Source: Anthoceros angustus
Lineage: Eukaryota > Streptophyta > Anthocerotopsida > Anthocerotales > Anthocerotaceae
Assembly: GCA_010909165.1 (NCBI GenBank)
Contig: MU008150.1
Coordinates: forward strand, 434,001 to 498,000
DNA: 64,000 nucleotides
Direction: 5' to 3'
In this document: one piece after another, positions 1-9,252 of the stretch
How the letters are laid out: every line of letters starts with the position of its first letter
Position numbering within the stretch: the first letter of the stretch is position 1
Made by a program: the position numbers and the translations under genes
Notes under the pieces: model-generated
Told to the model about the DNA's origin: nothing
What the model saw: only the letters and a program-made list of their open reading frames with translations
Databases searched by the model: none

Positions 1-191
1 CAAAGCTCAGTGGGATTCCATAATGGGTTAGTTCATTTTCTACGCACTTCATGTTTTTGCTCCTGTTACCTTCAGGTGAACCCGTGACAAGTGAATGATT
101 GTTGCTGCAGAAATGTGGATCTGTAATGCTCGGCTATTCCCTCATGCCGGGCAGAATACTACCTCGGCAGTGGAAGCATTTCACCGCTTCT

Positions 192-400
192 CACTACAAG
201 GAGGGGCTACCTTTTACAAATGGGTCTAAGTTTAGTTAGAGGAAACTACAACACTCTTACTACAGCTCAAAGCCTTGTTGTAAGTTTTTCGAACATTTAC
301 AACAAGGGTTCCTAACTAATATGATGTGGCATGGATTTTACAACAGGGGTTTGTTGACATGGCATGTTGACACGAATTTTACAACCGGGGTCACCACCAA
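192..400 (+). repeat. CACTA-type transposon terminus (probable), with subterminal repeats
   Basis: The stretch opens with CACTACAAG, the usual start of plant CACTA (En/Spm) terminal inverted repeats, and is followed by several copies of a TTACAACA(A/G)GGG motif in both orientations, as expected of subterminal transposase-binding repeats. A second copy of the same organisation starts at 24844. No matching opposite end or transposase gene was seen nearby, so this is probably a fragment. Bases 1-191 hold nothing I can identify. Confidence 0.45.
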
Positions 401-448
401 GCAACCTTACCCATTGTATGGAGAGGGGAAGGGGTAGGAGGATCCTGA

Positions 449-2277
449 TGAATTTGTTGAGCGTTTTGAGCAGCTGACATTTGCAAACCAGGAAGCGGGT
501 GATGCACAGATTCAGCTGTTCTACTGTGTTCTTCGGGGAGGACCAGCAAAGTGGTATAGGCGCGAATATCTCAAGTCAGCCACACCTCCAGCCACCTTTG
601 AAGAGTTAAAAAGCGCCTTCTGTGAAAGGTTTAGGGGGCTCGACGTGGAGGGATATGTGTTGTCCCAACTTGAAAAGTCAGAGAGGAAGGAAGGAAACCT
701 TGCAAGCGATGTTGAGAGGTTTCAGCCACGCGATCGGGTGGTCCTCATTCGAGCTGCTGCAATACGGTGGTTCGCTAAAGGCCTGGGTTCTAAGATGGGG
801 AGACACGTAAGGTTGCAAGCGGAGAAGAGTTTGGGCAAGGCTATCAAGGCAGCGCTAAATTATAAGGAATCTAACCCGCAGGATATAAAGAGAGCTAGAA
901 AGGACAGGAGGAAGCCCAGGACAGGAGGAAGCCCAGGACAGGGAAAAAGAGAAAGGATTCCTCATCCTCCTCGGAAGAAAGTTCATCAGGTGAGGAGAGT
1001 TCCACAGAAGATTCCACAGAGAGTTCCACAGAGGAAGAAACAAGTGACAGCTCGGAAGAATCGTCAGATGAGGAGCGCGCCAGACGGAAAAAGAAGAAAA
1101 CAAGGGGTGAGGGGGAAGGAAGGGTCGCATACGGGACAACAAGGAACTGGCAAGAGCGAAACAAGAGGCGTTGTATGCAAAAAAAGATGCGGAGCAGGCG
1201 AGAAGGGAAGCTGAGGCGGCAGCCAAGAAAGTGGAACAACAGGGAAACAAGATGGAGGAGATGATGGCAAAATTTGAGAAATTCCATCTCAACGCGGTGA
1301 AGGAACACGAGAGAAGGAGAGCTGCCACGAATCCATGGGCTAACCTCTTCTGTTCAACATGTGGGCAGCAGGGTCACTCCAAGGCTAACTGCCCGACAAC
1401 AAGAGTGCAACTGCTCGGATATGAGGAGGAAGAGGAAGATACCCCTGTGGAGGATACATATCAGATTCAGGAAGTACAGTCAAATCAGGTGTACCCGAAG
1501 ACTATGTATCCCTCCAACTTACGAAATTCCGCAGGCGTAGGCGTTCGTAATCAGCTGGCGCGGAGTAATAATCCGATGGGCACTGTCCTGTGCTACAACT
1601 GTCGCAACCTTGGACACTATGCGCATAGCTGCCCTTGGCCAACCCGTCAGGGCAATGGAGATTTCGATAAACTGTGTGAAGATTGCAAGCAGCAGGGGCA
1701 TTTGGCAGGAAGCGTACTTTGCCAAAACCCCAGAAAAACAGTCAGGATCGCGCAGCCACCAGTGACGGGGGTTCAGCTGGCTCCGAGCCAAGGTTCCGTG
1801 CCTGCCATGCATGTAGAAGACGCGTTGATGGCTGTATGGGAGGGCGCCGAGATTAAGACCCTAAAAAGCTTAGAGGGTTTAGATGCCATGGATAATGATT
1901 ATTATGGGGAGGCATCTGCCATGGTCGTCAGAACGCGGAGCTCAAAAGCTAAGGAGAAGAGGCGTGGGGGAAAGAAAAGAAGGAAGGAGGTAGATACGAC
2001 CACAGGGTCGGATGAAGGGGAGCGTATCTCGGCCGCGTCAAGCGAGGAAATGTCAAAATTTGCAGAAACGGCGTTCGGAGGTGGAGCGGACCCAAGCGCA
2101 TCCGGTACTTTGGCGGACGAACCAACCAGGCAGGGTGGAGGTACGTGTGAGATACAGAGTGTTCCAAATGGCGAGGGTGGAAATTCAAACCAGGGAAAGG
2201 AATTCCCAACGGACGTAGTCGTAGAAACTTTACAAGCTCCCGCAGGAACTGCCGAACAGGATAAAAATGGGTTATGA
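449..2277 (+). mobile_element. Gypsy-type retrotransposon gag remnant (frameshifted)
   Basis: A degenerate gag gene. The first part (about 449-890) reads as a retrotransposon-gag domain with the typical LRGGPAKWY and TFEELKSAFCERF segments. A Ser/Glu-rich linker (950-1080) follows in another frame, then a charged coiled segment and nucleocapsid zinc knuckles in the frame of 1171-2277: CSTCGQQGHSKANC, CYNCRNLGHYAHSC and a third Cys-rich box near 1675-1725. At least two frameshifts (about 900-960 and 1080-1170) break the frame, so it is not functional. No protease or reverse transcriptase follows: the frame stops at 2277, where an opposite-strand copia element begins. Gag plus multiple CCHC knuckles fits Ty3/gypsy families; the exact family is not established. 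Confidence 0.7.
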
Positions 2278-4851
2278 GTGTTGTTGTCCCCCTCTGAACC
2301 CATAAGCTCCTCATCGTCGTCATAGAGAGTCACCATGGAAGTGTCAATGGGCTCGTCAACTTGAACACCAGAGATAGAAGAAGAGTCCTCAGTGTGTGCT
2401 TGTGTTTGTTGAAGGTGACGTTGAAGTAGAATATCCTCATGGAAAATCACACTTCGAGAAATGGTCAGCGATCGAGAGGCAGGGTCAAAAAGTTTGTATC
2501 CCTTCACGTCATTAGAATAGCCAACAAAAATACGTTGATGTGCCTTGGGATCAAGCTTGGTCTGCAACTCAGAAGGAATGAAGGCATATGCAGGTGAGCC
2601 AAACACACGCAAATGAGAGATGCGAGGTTTCTTGCCTGTCCAAAGCTCATAGGGGGTTGTGGATCCCAACTCCTTTGAAGGTAGTCGATTCTGAATATAG
2701 TTGGTGGTGACGAGAGCCTCTGCCCAATAGCCTCGTGTGAGGCCAGCAAACAACAAACTGGCTAAAGTGGCCTCCTGAAGGGTTATTCTTCCTCTCGGCA
2801 AAGGAATTCTGCGCTGGAGTGTAAGGAACTGTGAGTTGGTGCTGGATTCCTTCAGCTTCACAGAAGTCCTTGAAGGCCCGACTTGTATACTCTCCACCAT
2901 TGTCAGATCTTATGATCTTCACACGTGCACCAGTCCTCCTTTGAGCATGTCTCACAAATGACTGAAAACAATCTAGAACTTCACTCTTGTGTTTGATGGG
3001 ATACACTGTACAATATCTTGACCATTCGTCTATAAAAGTGACAAAGTAAGATGCCCCTCCAAAAGAGGCTGTGGAAATAGGGCCACATACGTCACTATGA
3101 ATGGTCTCCAAGATAGCAGTGGCTCTAGTGGGCAGTGTATCCTTAAAAGGCAAGGAATGAGCCTTGCTCATGGCACAGGAGTCGCAAAAAGGCTTAGAAT
3201 CATGAGTGAAAGCCAATGTATCCCTAAAACTCCCACTGTTTGCTAGTGTGGACAAACGCTGAAAGTTCACGTGCCCTAGGCGACAATGCCAAAGGTGCAT
3301 ACTACACTTAGACTGAGCAACATGTGTGGAGGGCATAGGGGCTGACAAAGTGTGAACATCCAGTAGGTAAAGATCATTGTAAGGCTGACCTGAGAAGAGT
3401 TGGAGACCAGTGTCTATACTGGATATGTAGCAACCAGTGTGGTCGAAACATGTTTGACAAGCATGCTCTTGGGAGAGCTTCATGACAGACATCAAATTCT
3501 TTGTCATGGCAGGTACATAAAGTACTCCGGTGAGGTTGAGACTCCCACCACTGGGCAACTTGATAAGGACTGAACCCATGCCCTTGATTGACAAGCCACT
3601 ATCATCCCCTAACAACACGAACTGCTTGTCGTCAGTGGATGGGACAAAAGAGGAGAAGGCATGTCTATCAAGGCAAATGTGGCTTGTTGCTCCAGAATCA
3701 AGAAACCAGCTATTTTGCTGGACAACAACTGAATTGAGGCAAACAGCGAGGATAGAAGGTGTCTTAGCTTTAGCTACGGCCACATTGGACTCTTGGGTGG
3801 CTGACTCCCGCCTGGGCTCACCACCCTTCTTCTTCCTACAGTCCCTCTCGAAATGCCCTGGTATTTTACACCAGTTACAGGTGAAAGCTTTCTTCTGTGT
3901 GCCTTGCTGGCTTGTAGGAGATTGGGACATGCCTCGTCCTCGGCCACGTCCGCGATATCCACCTCTCCCCCTTGAAGCAAAAAGTACTCTGTCGGCGTTG
4001 TTGCTTGAAGAGCCTTTATTCTTGTGAAGAGTTCTTGAGCGCTCCTCTGCCAGCAGGGCTCCAAGTACTTCCTCCAAGGTCACAGCAGGTTGATTGCCAG
4101 CAGTTGTTGCTTGAACTGCAGCTCGTATGGTGGCATTCTGTGAGCAAACCAGCTGGCTGTATGTGTCCGGCAGAGAGGCAAGAAGGCTAACCGCAGCCTG
4201 AACCTCTGTTAAGACAGTACCACAACAAGCCAAATTAGCCCTCAAGGTCCTAAATTTGTGAATGTAGGCCTCAACAGGCTCATTGTCCTTCATTCTCAGA
4301 TTTAAAAAGTCACGATATGCGTGCACCATCGAGGCTGAGCTTTTATCTTCATATATGAGTTGAAAAACCTTCCACACAGCATTGGAGGTTGCTGCTCCTA
4401 TAGTGTGTGGCATCATGGTCCTGTCTAGGGCTACGATTAGTATTGATCGAGCCCTTCTATCCTTACGCTGCCAAGCTAGGACGTCCTCGGGAGGAGTTGT
4501 GGGGATGGCTACAGTGCCATCCACAATAGACATTAACTCATTTTCTTCGAAAATTTGCGTAAGCCTCATGGACCAAATTGCATAATCAGTCCCATTAAAC
4601 CTATCTTTGTCCCTAAACTCAATCTTAAGAGGAACAACAGCAGGAGGTGTTACAGGAGGTGGAGGAGGATTAGCTGCCATGCTTGCAAGAACTTGGTTGC
4701 TAGTCAACCTGAAAAGAGACTTGGTCTGACGTAGCAACCTAGCCTGCACAGCTTGAAGGGAGAAGTCATGAGGTAAGTACTCATCAGACTCCGAATCCGA
4801 ATCATAAAACAGGAAAGACAAATCAAATGTGTTGTACTCCCCGGATTGCAT
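2278..4851 (-). pseudogene. Copia gag-protease-integrase polyprotein, truncated and frameshifted
   Basis: Translation starts at the ATG at 4851. In order are a copia gag domain (FNGTDYAIWSMRL near residue 90, then the UBN2-like helical region), a zinc knuckle CNWCKIPGHFERDC (about residue 325), the aspartic protease motif WFLDSGATSHIC (about 385), the GAG-pre-integrase box with HLWHCRLGHV, and an integrase core with HSDVCGP and IRSDNGGEY. A single-base-type frameshift near 2781-2785, just after PAQNSFAERKN, moves the rest (TLQEATLASLLFAGL to the DPKAHQRIFVGYS integrase tail) into another frame. The reading ends at the junction near 2278, before reverse transcriptase. Family assignment is firm; loss of function follows from both truncation and frameshift. 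Confidence 0.85.
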
Positions 4852-5337
4852 TCAGGAAGGCTCGCTCAGAGGACTGAGGAAAGACAACGACAAGACATTG
4901 AAACCCCAGGTTCAAGACTCAAAGCTGAGAGGTGGTCTTGGCAAATCTCATGAAGCATCTGGATGGATTCGGCAAGGCAATCAATCAGCTCCTTCTGTGC
5001 AAGCATGCGTTGCAGATTGTTGACTAGCGGACGAACGGAAGGTCTTGAAGCGTTGCAGTTTGAAGACTCCACTCCAGTTGTCCTCGGAAGCGGGCCAGCA
5101 ACTGGTCGAATGTGTTGTGGCCGAGCGTTTCTTGGGGTGCAAATCCTGGAAGCTTGTCGTTGGTGTCTCAGCTGTGATGAAGGCGAAGATCTTCCGGCAC
5201 GTTCCTCCTCTCTACACTCCGGACAGAGAAACTCTGTGGAAATTGGTCGAGATTGGGTGCGATTGAAACCGGCCCTTCCGTGTCGCTTCGGCATGCTGAG
5301 AATCTCGCGTCAAGCGCTCGTCGGAGAGGAACCCGTG

Positions 5338-5349
5338 GCTCTGATACCA
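5338..5349 (-). other. Copia primer-binding site
   Basis: On the minus strand this reads TGGTATCAGAGC, complementary to the 3' end of initiator tRNA-Met, the standard primer of plant Ty1-copia elements. It lies 8 bases inside the 5' LTR edge at 5358. Confidence 0.85.
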
Positions 5350-5357
5350 TTAAGGGA

Positions 5358-5585
5358 TGCAGAGGCTACCATCTAGAAGAACAGATGGGCAAGCCGTGAC
5401 CGACGAGAAACGAAAGGCACGAGACAGAGAAGCAAGCAGACAGTTTCCAAATGATGATAACTTGATTATGAACAGAAGTATTTGTACAGGAAATTGTAAC
5501 TGTCATGGCATAACCGTGCGGCCTACAGTAGCAACTACTAAACTGCTCAAACCGTCAGGTAAATTACAGTCTACCATTATCAACA
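5358..5585 (-). repeat. 5' LTR of the copia element (228 bp)
   Basis: The LTR reads TGTTGATAATGG... to ...CTCTGCA on the minus strand, with the TG/CA ends of LTRs. The five bases outside it (5586-5590, CGATC) would be the target-site duplication, but the partner end of the element is missing, so this cannot be confirmed here. It is only about 90 bp from the 5' splice site of P450 exon 3. Confidence 0.75.
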
Positions 5586-5675
5586 CGATCAGTATCAAGT
5601 GGTGCGTCCTTGCTTTCGCAAATGCCACCAAAGATACATTGATCTGGTCCAGGACACCCCAACGTTGTTCATTAC

Positions 5676-7229
5676 CTGTCCATGAATCTGTCCGCATTGA
5701 AGTCCATGGGCTGGTCCCACACTTTCCCATTTCTGGCCATTGCCCACATGTTGACGAATAGGGCAGTGTTGGCTGGAATGTGAAAGCCAGCAACGTGGCA
5801 AGACTCGGTGGAGCAATGAGGAATAAGAGAAGGCACAAGAGGATGTAGACGGAACGTCTCTTTCACTACCGCCTGAAGGTAAGGAAGATTATCAATGTCG
5901 TCCTCGGTTACCAGGCGATCCCTCCCCACAACAGCATCCATCTCTTGTTGGGCCTTTTCCAGTTGCTCTGGATGTCTCAGCAACTCTGCCAAAGCCCATT
6001 CCGCAGCAAGGCTGGAGGTGTCCGTCCCGGCATTGTACCTGTCCTATTAGACACAAGATTGAAAGACACATTGTTATCTGCATCCGCAGCAGTCAGACAA
6101 AAGCATTCGCGAAGATGGCAAATGGCCTTCACAAACACCATTTCCCAAGCCAGCTGGCAGGAGGAGATGCATGCACATACCAAAAGAATGCCCTTTATCT
6201 CCCTGTCTGTCATGTGATCGGCTCCATTCTCCCTTGGCAAAGTGAGCATGACATCCAAAAAATCCCGCGCATGATCACCGCTGTTTGGCTCACAGCTCTG
6301 CAGATACTGCCGGTGCTCATCCATGACCTTGTCCAAGAAAGCATCCATTCGGCTATGGGCTGCTTCCATCACCCCCTTGTAGTTTTTTCACTCTGTCCAG
6401 AAAGCCCAGATATGGGACATAGTCCCCGATGAAGGGGAGCACAGCCAAATGAAGAATCTCCTCAACCAGAGCCTTGAACTGCAAAGCCTGCACTTCCCAA
6501 AACACAAAACTTTCAGGCAAGCCCAAGATCTCCATTTCCACTCCGAACCTTGAACTGCAAATCCAGCACTACCCACAACACAAATCCTGCGACCAGTACT
6601 CTTGCCAGACCATGCTACTTCTCACAGTCGCTTGAACACATTCATCTGCTTACCTGCTCGGTGTCGGAGACGAACGACTCCGACTCCGACTCCGACGTTC
6701 CTCCGTACAACTCATGATCAGCACGTCGGATGTCCCCCCATATGGATTTCACCATAGCCGCATTCTCCTCCTACCTCACACCCTGCGCCTGCTGCAGTCG
6801 CTTGGGGCCCAGGACCTCAGTGATCATGATTCCCCGCAGCCGCTTGGTGTGCTTGGTGTAGGGGCTGTAGCCCAAAGTGTCGTCCTGGTATAGTAGGTGA
6901 TTTTTCGCAGAGTGGAAGGGGCGGGAAGCGAAGATGTGGTCTTTGTCCCTGAGGAACAGGCGGGCCATTTCTGGGGAGTCGACTGTCACTCCCAATCGTG
7001 ACCCCAGCCGGAAGCTCACGATAGGCCCGTACTGCCTGGACAGCTCGCTCATCACCTGGTGGGGAAGCTTTGCGGAATTCATGAAAATGGGCACCAGGAT
7101 TCCCAGCACGGGCCATCCTGGAGGGCCTGGAGGAAGCCTTGACTTGCTGGGGCCCGGATTCAACACCCTCCTGGTGTACAGCACAGCCAATGCCAATGCC
7201 GAGGCCAAGACAGCCAAAATGAGCCACAT
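5676..7229 (-). pseudogene. Cytochrome P450, CYP71 clan (A-type), broken copy
   Basis: A microsomal P450 monooxygenase gene. Exon 1 (7229-6654) has an N-terminal membrane anchor and the PPGPPGWPVLG hinge. Exon 2 (6478-6181) covers the middle helices. Exon 3 (6043-5676) has the I-helix NAGTDTSS oxygen-binding motif, the K-helix KETFRLHP (ExxR) and the PxRF-like DFNADRF. Exons 1-3 give about 413 residues; the haem-cysteine loop exon expected next is not found in the window. Three defects are visible: an in-frame TAG at 6771-6773 where related proteins have Glu (GVR-stop-EENAAM), a +1 shift at the run of five C at 6372-6376 (exon 2 is 298 nt, one too many), and a copia LTR in the following intron. 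It resembles flavonoid 3'-hydroxylase-like P450s, but the substrate cannot be inferred. Confidence 0.85.
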
Positions 7230-8757
7230 GATTGCTGCACAGTCTCAGACTGAAGCACAGCACAAGGCTTCCAGCTTCACGAGCTACTGAAAGCAGCACG
7301 CCAGTGAGCCGATTATCCGGCTAGCCATTCTAAGAATCTCTCATCTCAATCCGCAACCTCCTGGCTGGGCTTAGCGTTTGAGCCTCCCCACTGCTCGCAA
7401 TTTAAAAGTGAAGAGATTCCCCCATCCCAAGAAAAGTTCCCACGATGCCTCCAGGAAACTGTATGCCAGCAACCAATTTGTGGGAATGAGGATTCACAAG
7501 TGTGATTCTTAGACGTGTCTCAAAGTGTTATCTACCACAGCGAGCAGCCTTGACCGACTGGGGTGAGCCTCCCATGCGCTGCACGATTAGACTTTCAAAG
7601 CACCACACTCCTAACTACCAGTCATCACGACGGACAGAGCACCAGAAGACTTTCAAACCACCACACTTCTATAATGTACAAAGAGCCCAGGCCTCCTTGG
7701 CAACGTCCAGACCACATCTAGAAAATGTCTCTCAACCACGACGTCTACGTATGGTTCTACAGAACTGGAGGCGCTCGCAGGGAGCTTCCTGCACATGGAC
7801 TCGGCCACCCGGCCAAGGTGAGCTCCTGTGGCCCCCTCTCCACCAGCCCTTTCGTCGGCGGCCTCCTCACCGCGGGGGAATCACAGTGATGGAAGCTTGA
7901 CAGGTCCATACTACTTACAGACTCCGACAATTGAGAAATGTTGGAAGGCCAGTTGTTAGATACGTTTATCAACATACTCAAATGAGGACACTACTAACTG
8001 CCTTCTCCTAGCCCGTACCCTCAGGCAACAATGACCAAGTCTTCTCACCTGCCTTGAAAGGACAGGGGCGTTGCAACAACCGTCACCCATCCAGGGGAAG
8101 TCTGACTGGCGAGGGTGAGCTCATTGACACAACACTTCCCATCCTGTCCTGTATTTTAATATTAGAATCTGGTTCTGGATCATTCTGTCCATGAATGTAC
8201 ACTGTAGAGAGCAGCTGAATTAAGGCTTGACGGAGTGGTCGAAAACGCTCACGATTCTGCATTTTGGTGTTAGCATCTGGTTCTCGACCATTTTGTCCAT
8301 GAATGTAAACGGTAAAGAACAGCTAAATCAAGGCTTCAGGGAAAGGTGGAAAACCTTCACGATTGTTCAACCACCCTGCGCGCCATAGTGCTATCAGTGT
8401 GCTTGAAATGAACTGGAATGCACAAGGCACCCTCCAGCTGAAGGCAAATCATGAGGGGTTTAAGAGTAGGGCTTGTACAAAACAGGTATCTAGAGCTTTA
8501 CATGCTTTCTTTCCGGTGAAATCCAGGACCTGCAACCTGAAGACTCCAAAACATGATGAACTCTTCATGCTTGCAAGGCATTGGCATCTTCAAACCCTCA
8601 GTCACAGAGGGTCCTGCAAATTACGTCTCATCAGCACATCAATCTCCTACGTACTGCTACCGAGTTGACTACTGCTACCGAGCGGAGATTCACGGAGATG
8701 GATCTCGATTCAGGTCAAACCTAGGCCCTTGGTCGGGAGGCACAGTCTCATCCACAT
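7230..8757. other. Intergenic, no gene recognised
   Basis: This holds the upstream region of the P450 and a stretch of mixed composition. An imperfect direct repeat is visible at about 8161-8240 and 8271-8360 (a shared segment reading ATCTGGTTCT, then CATTCTGTCCATGAATGTA-like, then a gene-like run). No convincing exon or RNA gene was seen. Confidence 0.5.
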
Positions 8758-9252
8758 CTACATGTCCCGGAGGAAGAGTGAATTCGGGAATACTCTGACG
8801 CTCAGCTCGTTCAGGTACAGGATGGCTCGTTCCCTCACGACCCTGTCGAAAACCCTCAAGGGATGCTTCATGTGCTGAAGCCGGAGCTGCACCAAGGGAT
8901 GCCTGCAACATCAATATGAAGACCAACACTGAGAACACACCAGCAGATGGAGACTGGCCACAACTTCCCACATGTTCCCTCACCTGTTTAATAGCTTTGC
9001 AGCAGCAAAGAGAGCCCATGAGTTTACCTCTACCGGCATTGGCTGTTCCGGTTCACGGTGTTCACTTGATTTTGCATCTGCAGGTGGATTTCCTTGTACC
9101 CCCGATAATCTGGGCCAGACCTTCTCGGCCTCCTTTTCGGCCTTTTTTTCCTTCACCATTCTCCTGAGGCTCCCGAGAACTCGCTCATAGTGAGCGTTAT
9201 CCTCGACCTCGCTGTCTGTATCGCCCACCCTGTCAACAGCCTTGCGATCCAT
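8758..9252 (-). CDS. Hypothetical two-exon gene, function unknown
   Basis: Exon 1 is 9252-8984, with a canonical GTGAGG donor; exon 2 is 8902-8758, preceded by a pyrimidine-containing TTGCAG acceptor and ending in TAG. Together they give 414 nt, 137 residues. The N-terminal half is acidic, then Lys/Glu-rich (LGSLRRMVKEKKAEKEAEK, residues about 27-45, probably helical); the second exon gives a basic/hydrophobic helix-like tail (VFDRVVRERAILYLNELSV). An alternative reading through the intron gives a signal-peptide-like leader from 9019, which is why the model is uncertain. I recognise no family. The P450 lies on the same strand about 1.5 kb downstream. Confidence 0.35.

Larger units (their letters stand above)
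2278..5585 (-). mobile_element. Ty1-copia retrotransposon, 3' half missing
   Basis: Minus-strand copia element: 5' LTR (5358-5585), a primer-binding site complementary to initiator tRNA-Met (5338-5349), leader, then gag-protease-integrase. It stops after the integrase C-terminal region, so reverse transcriptase, RNase H, polypurine tract and 3' LTR are absent. The left edge abuts the plus-strand gypsy gag remnant near 2265-2285. It cannot transpose by itself. Its intact LTR lies inside the second intron of the P450 gene to the right. Confidence 0.85.

Noticed and set aside
100-190. Possible P450 haem-loop exon on the minus strand (CTGCCCGGCATGAG)
   Set aside because: Only the CPG-like hexamer fits; the Cys falls in a frame with an immediate stop and there is no F..G.R.C spacing. 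A CACTA end adjoins it. Chance similarity.
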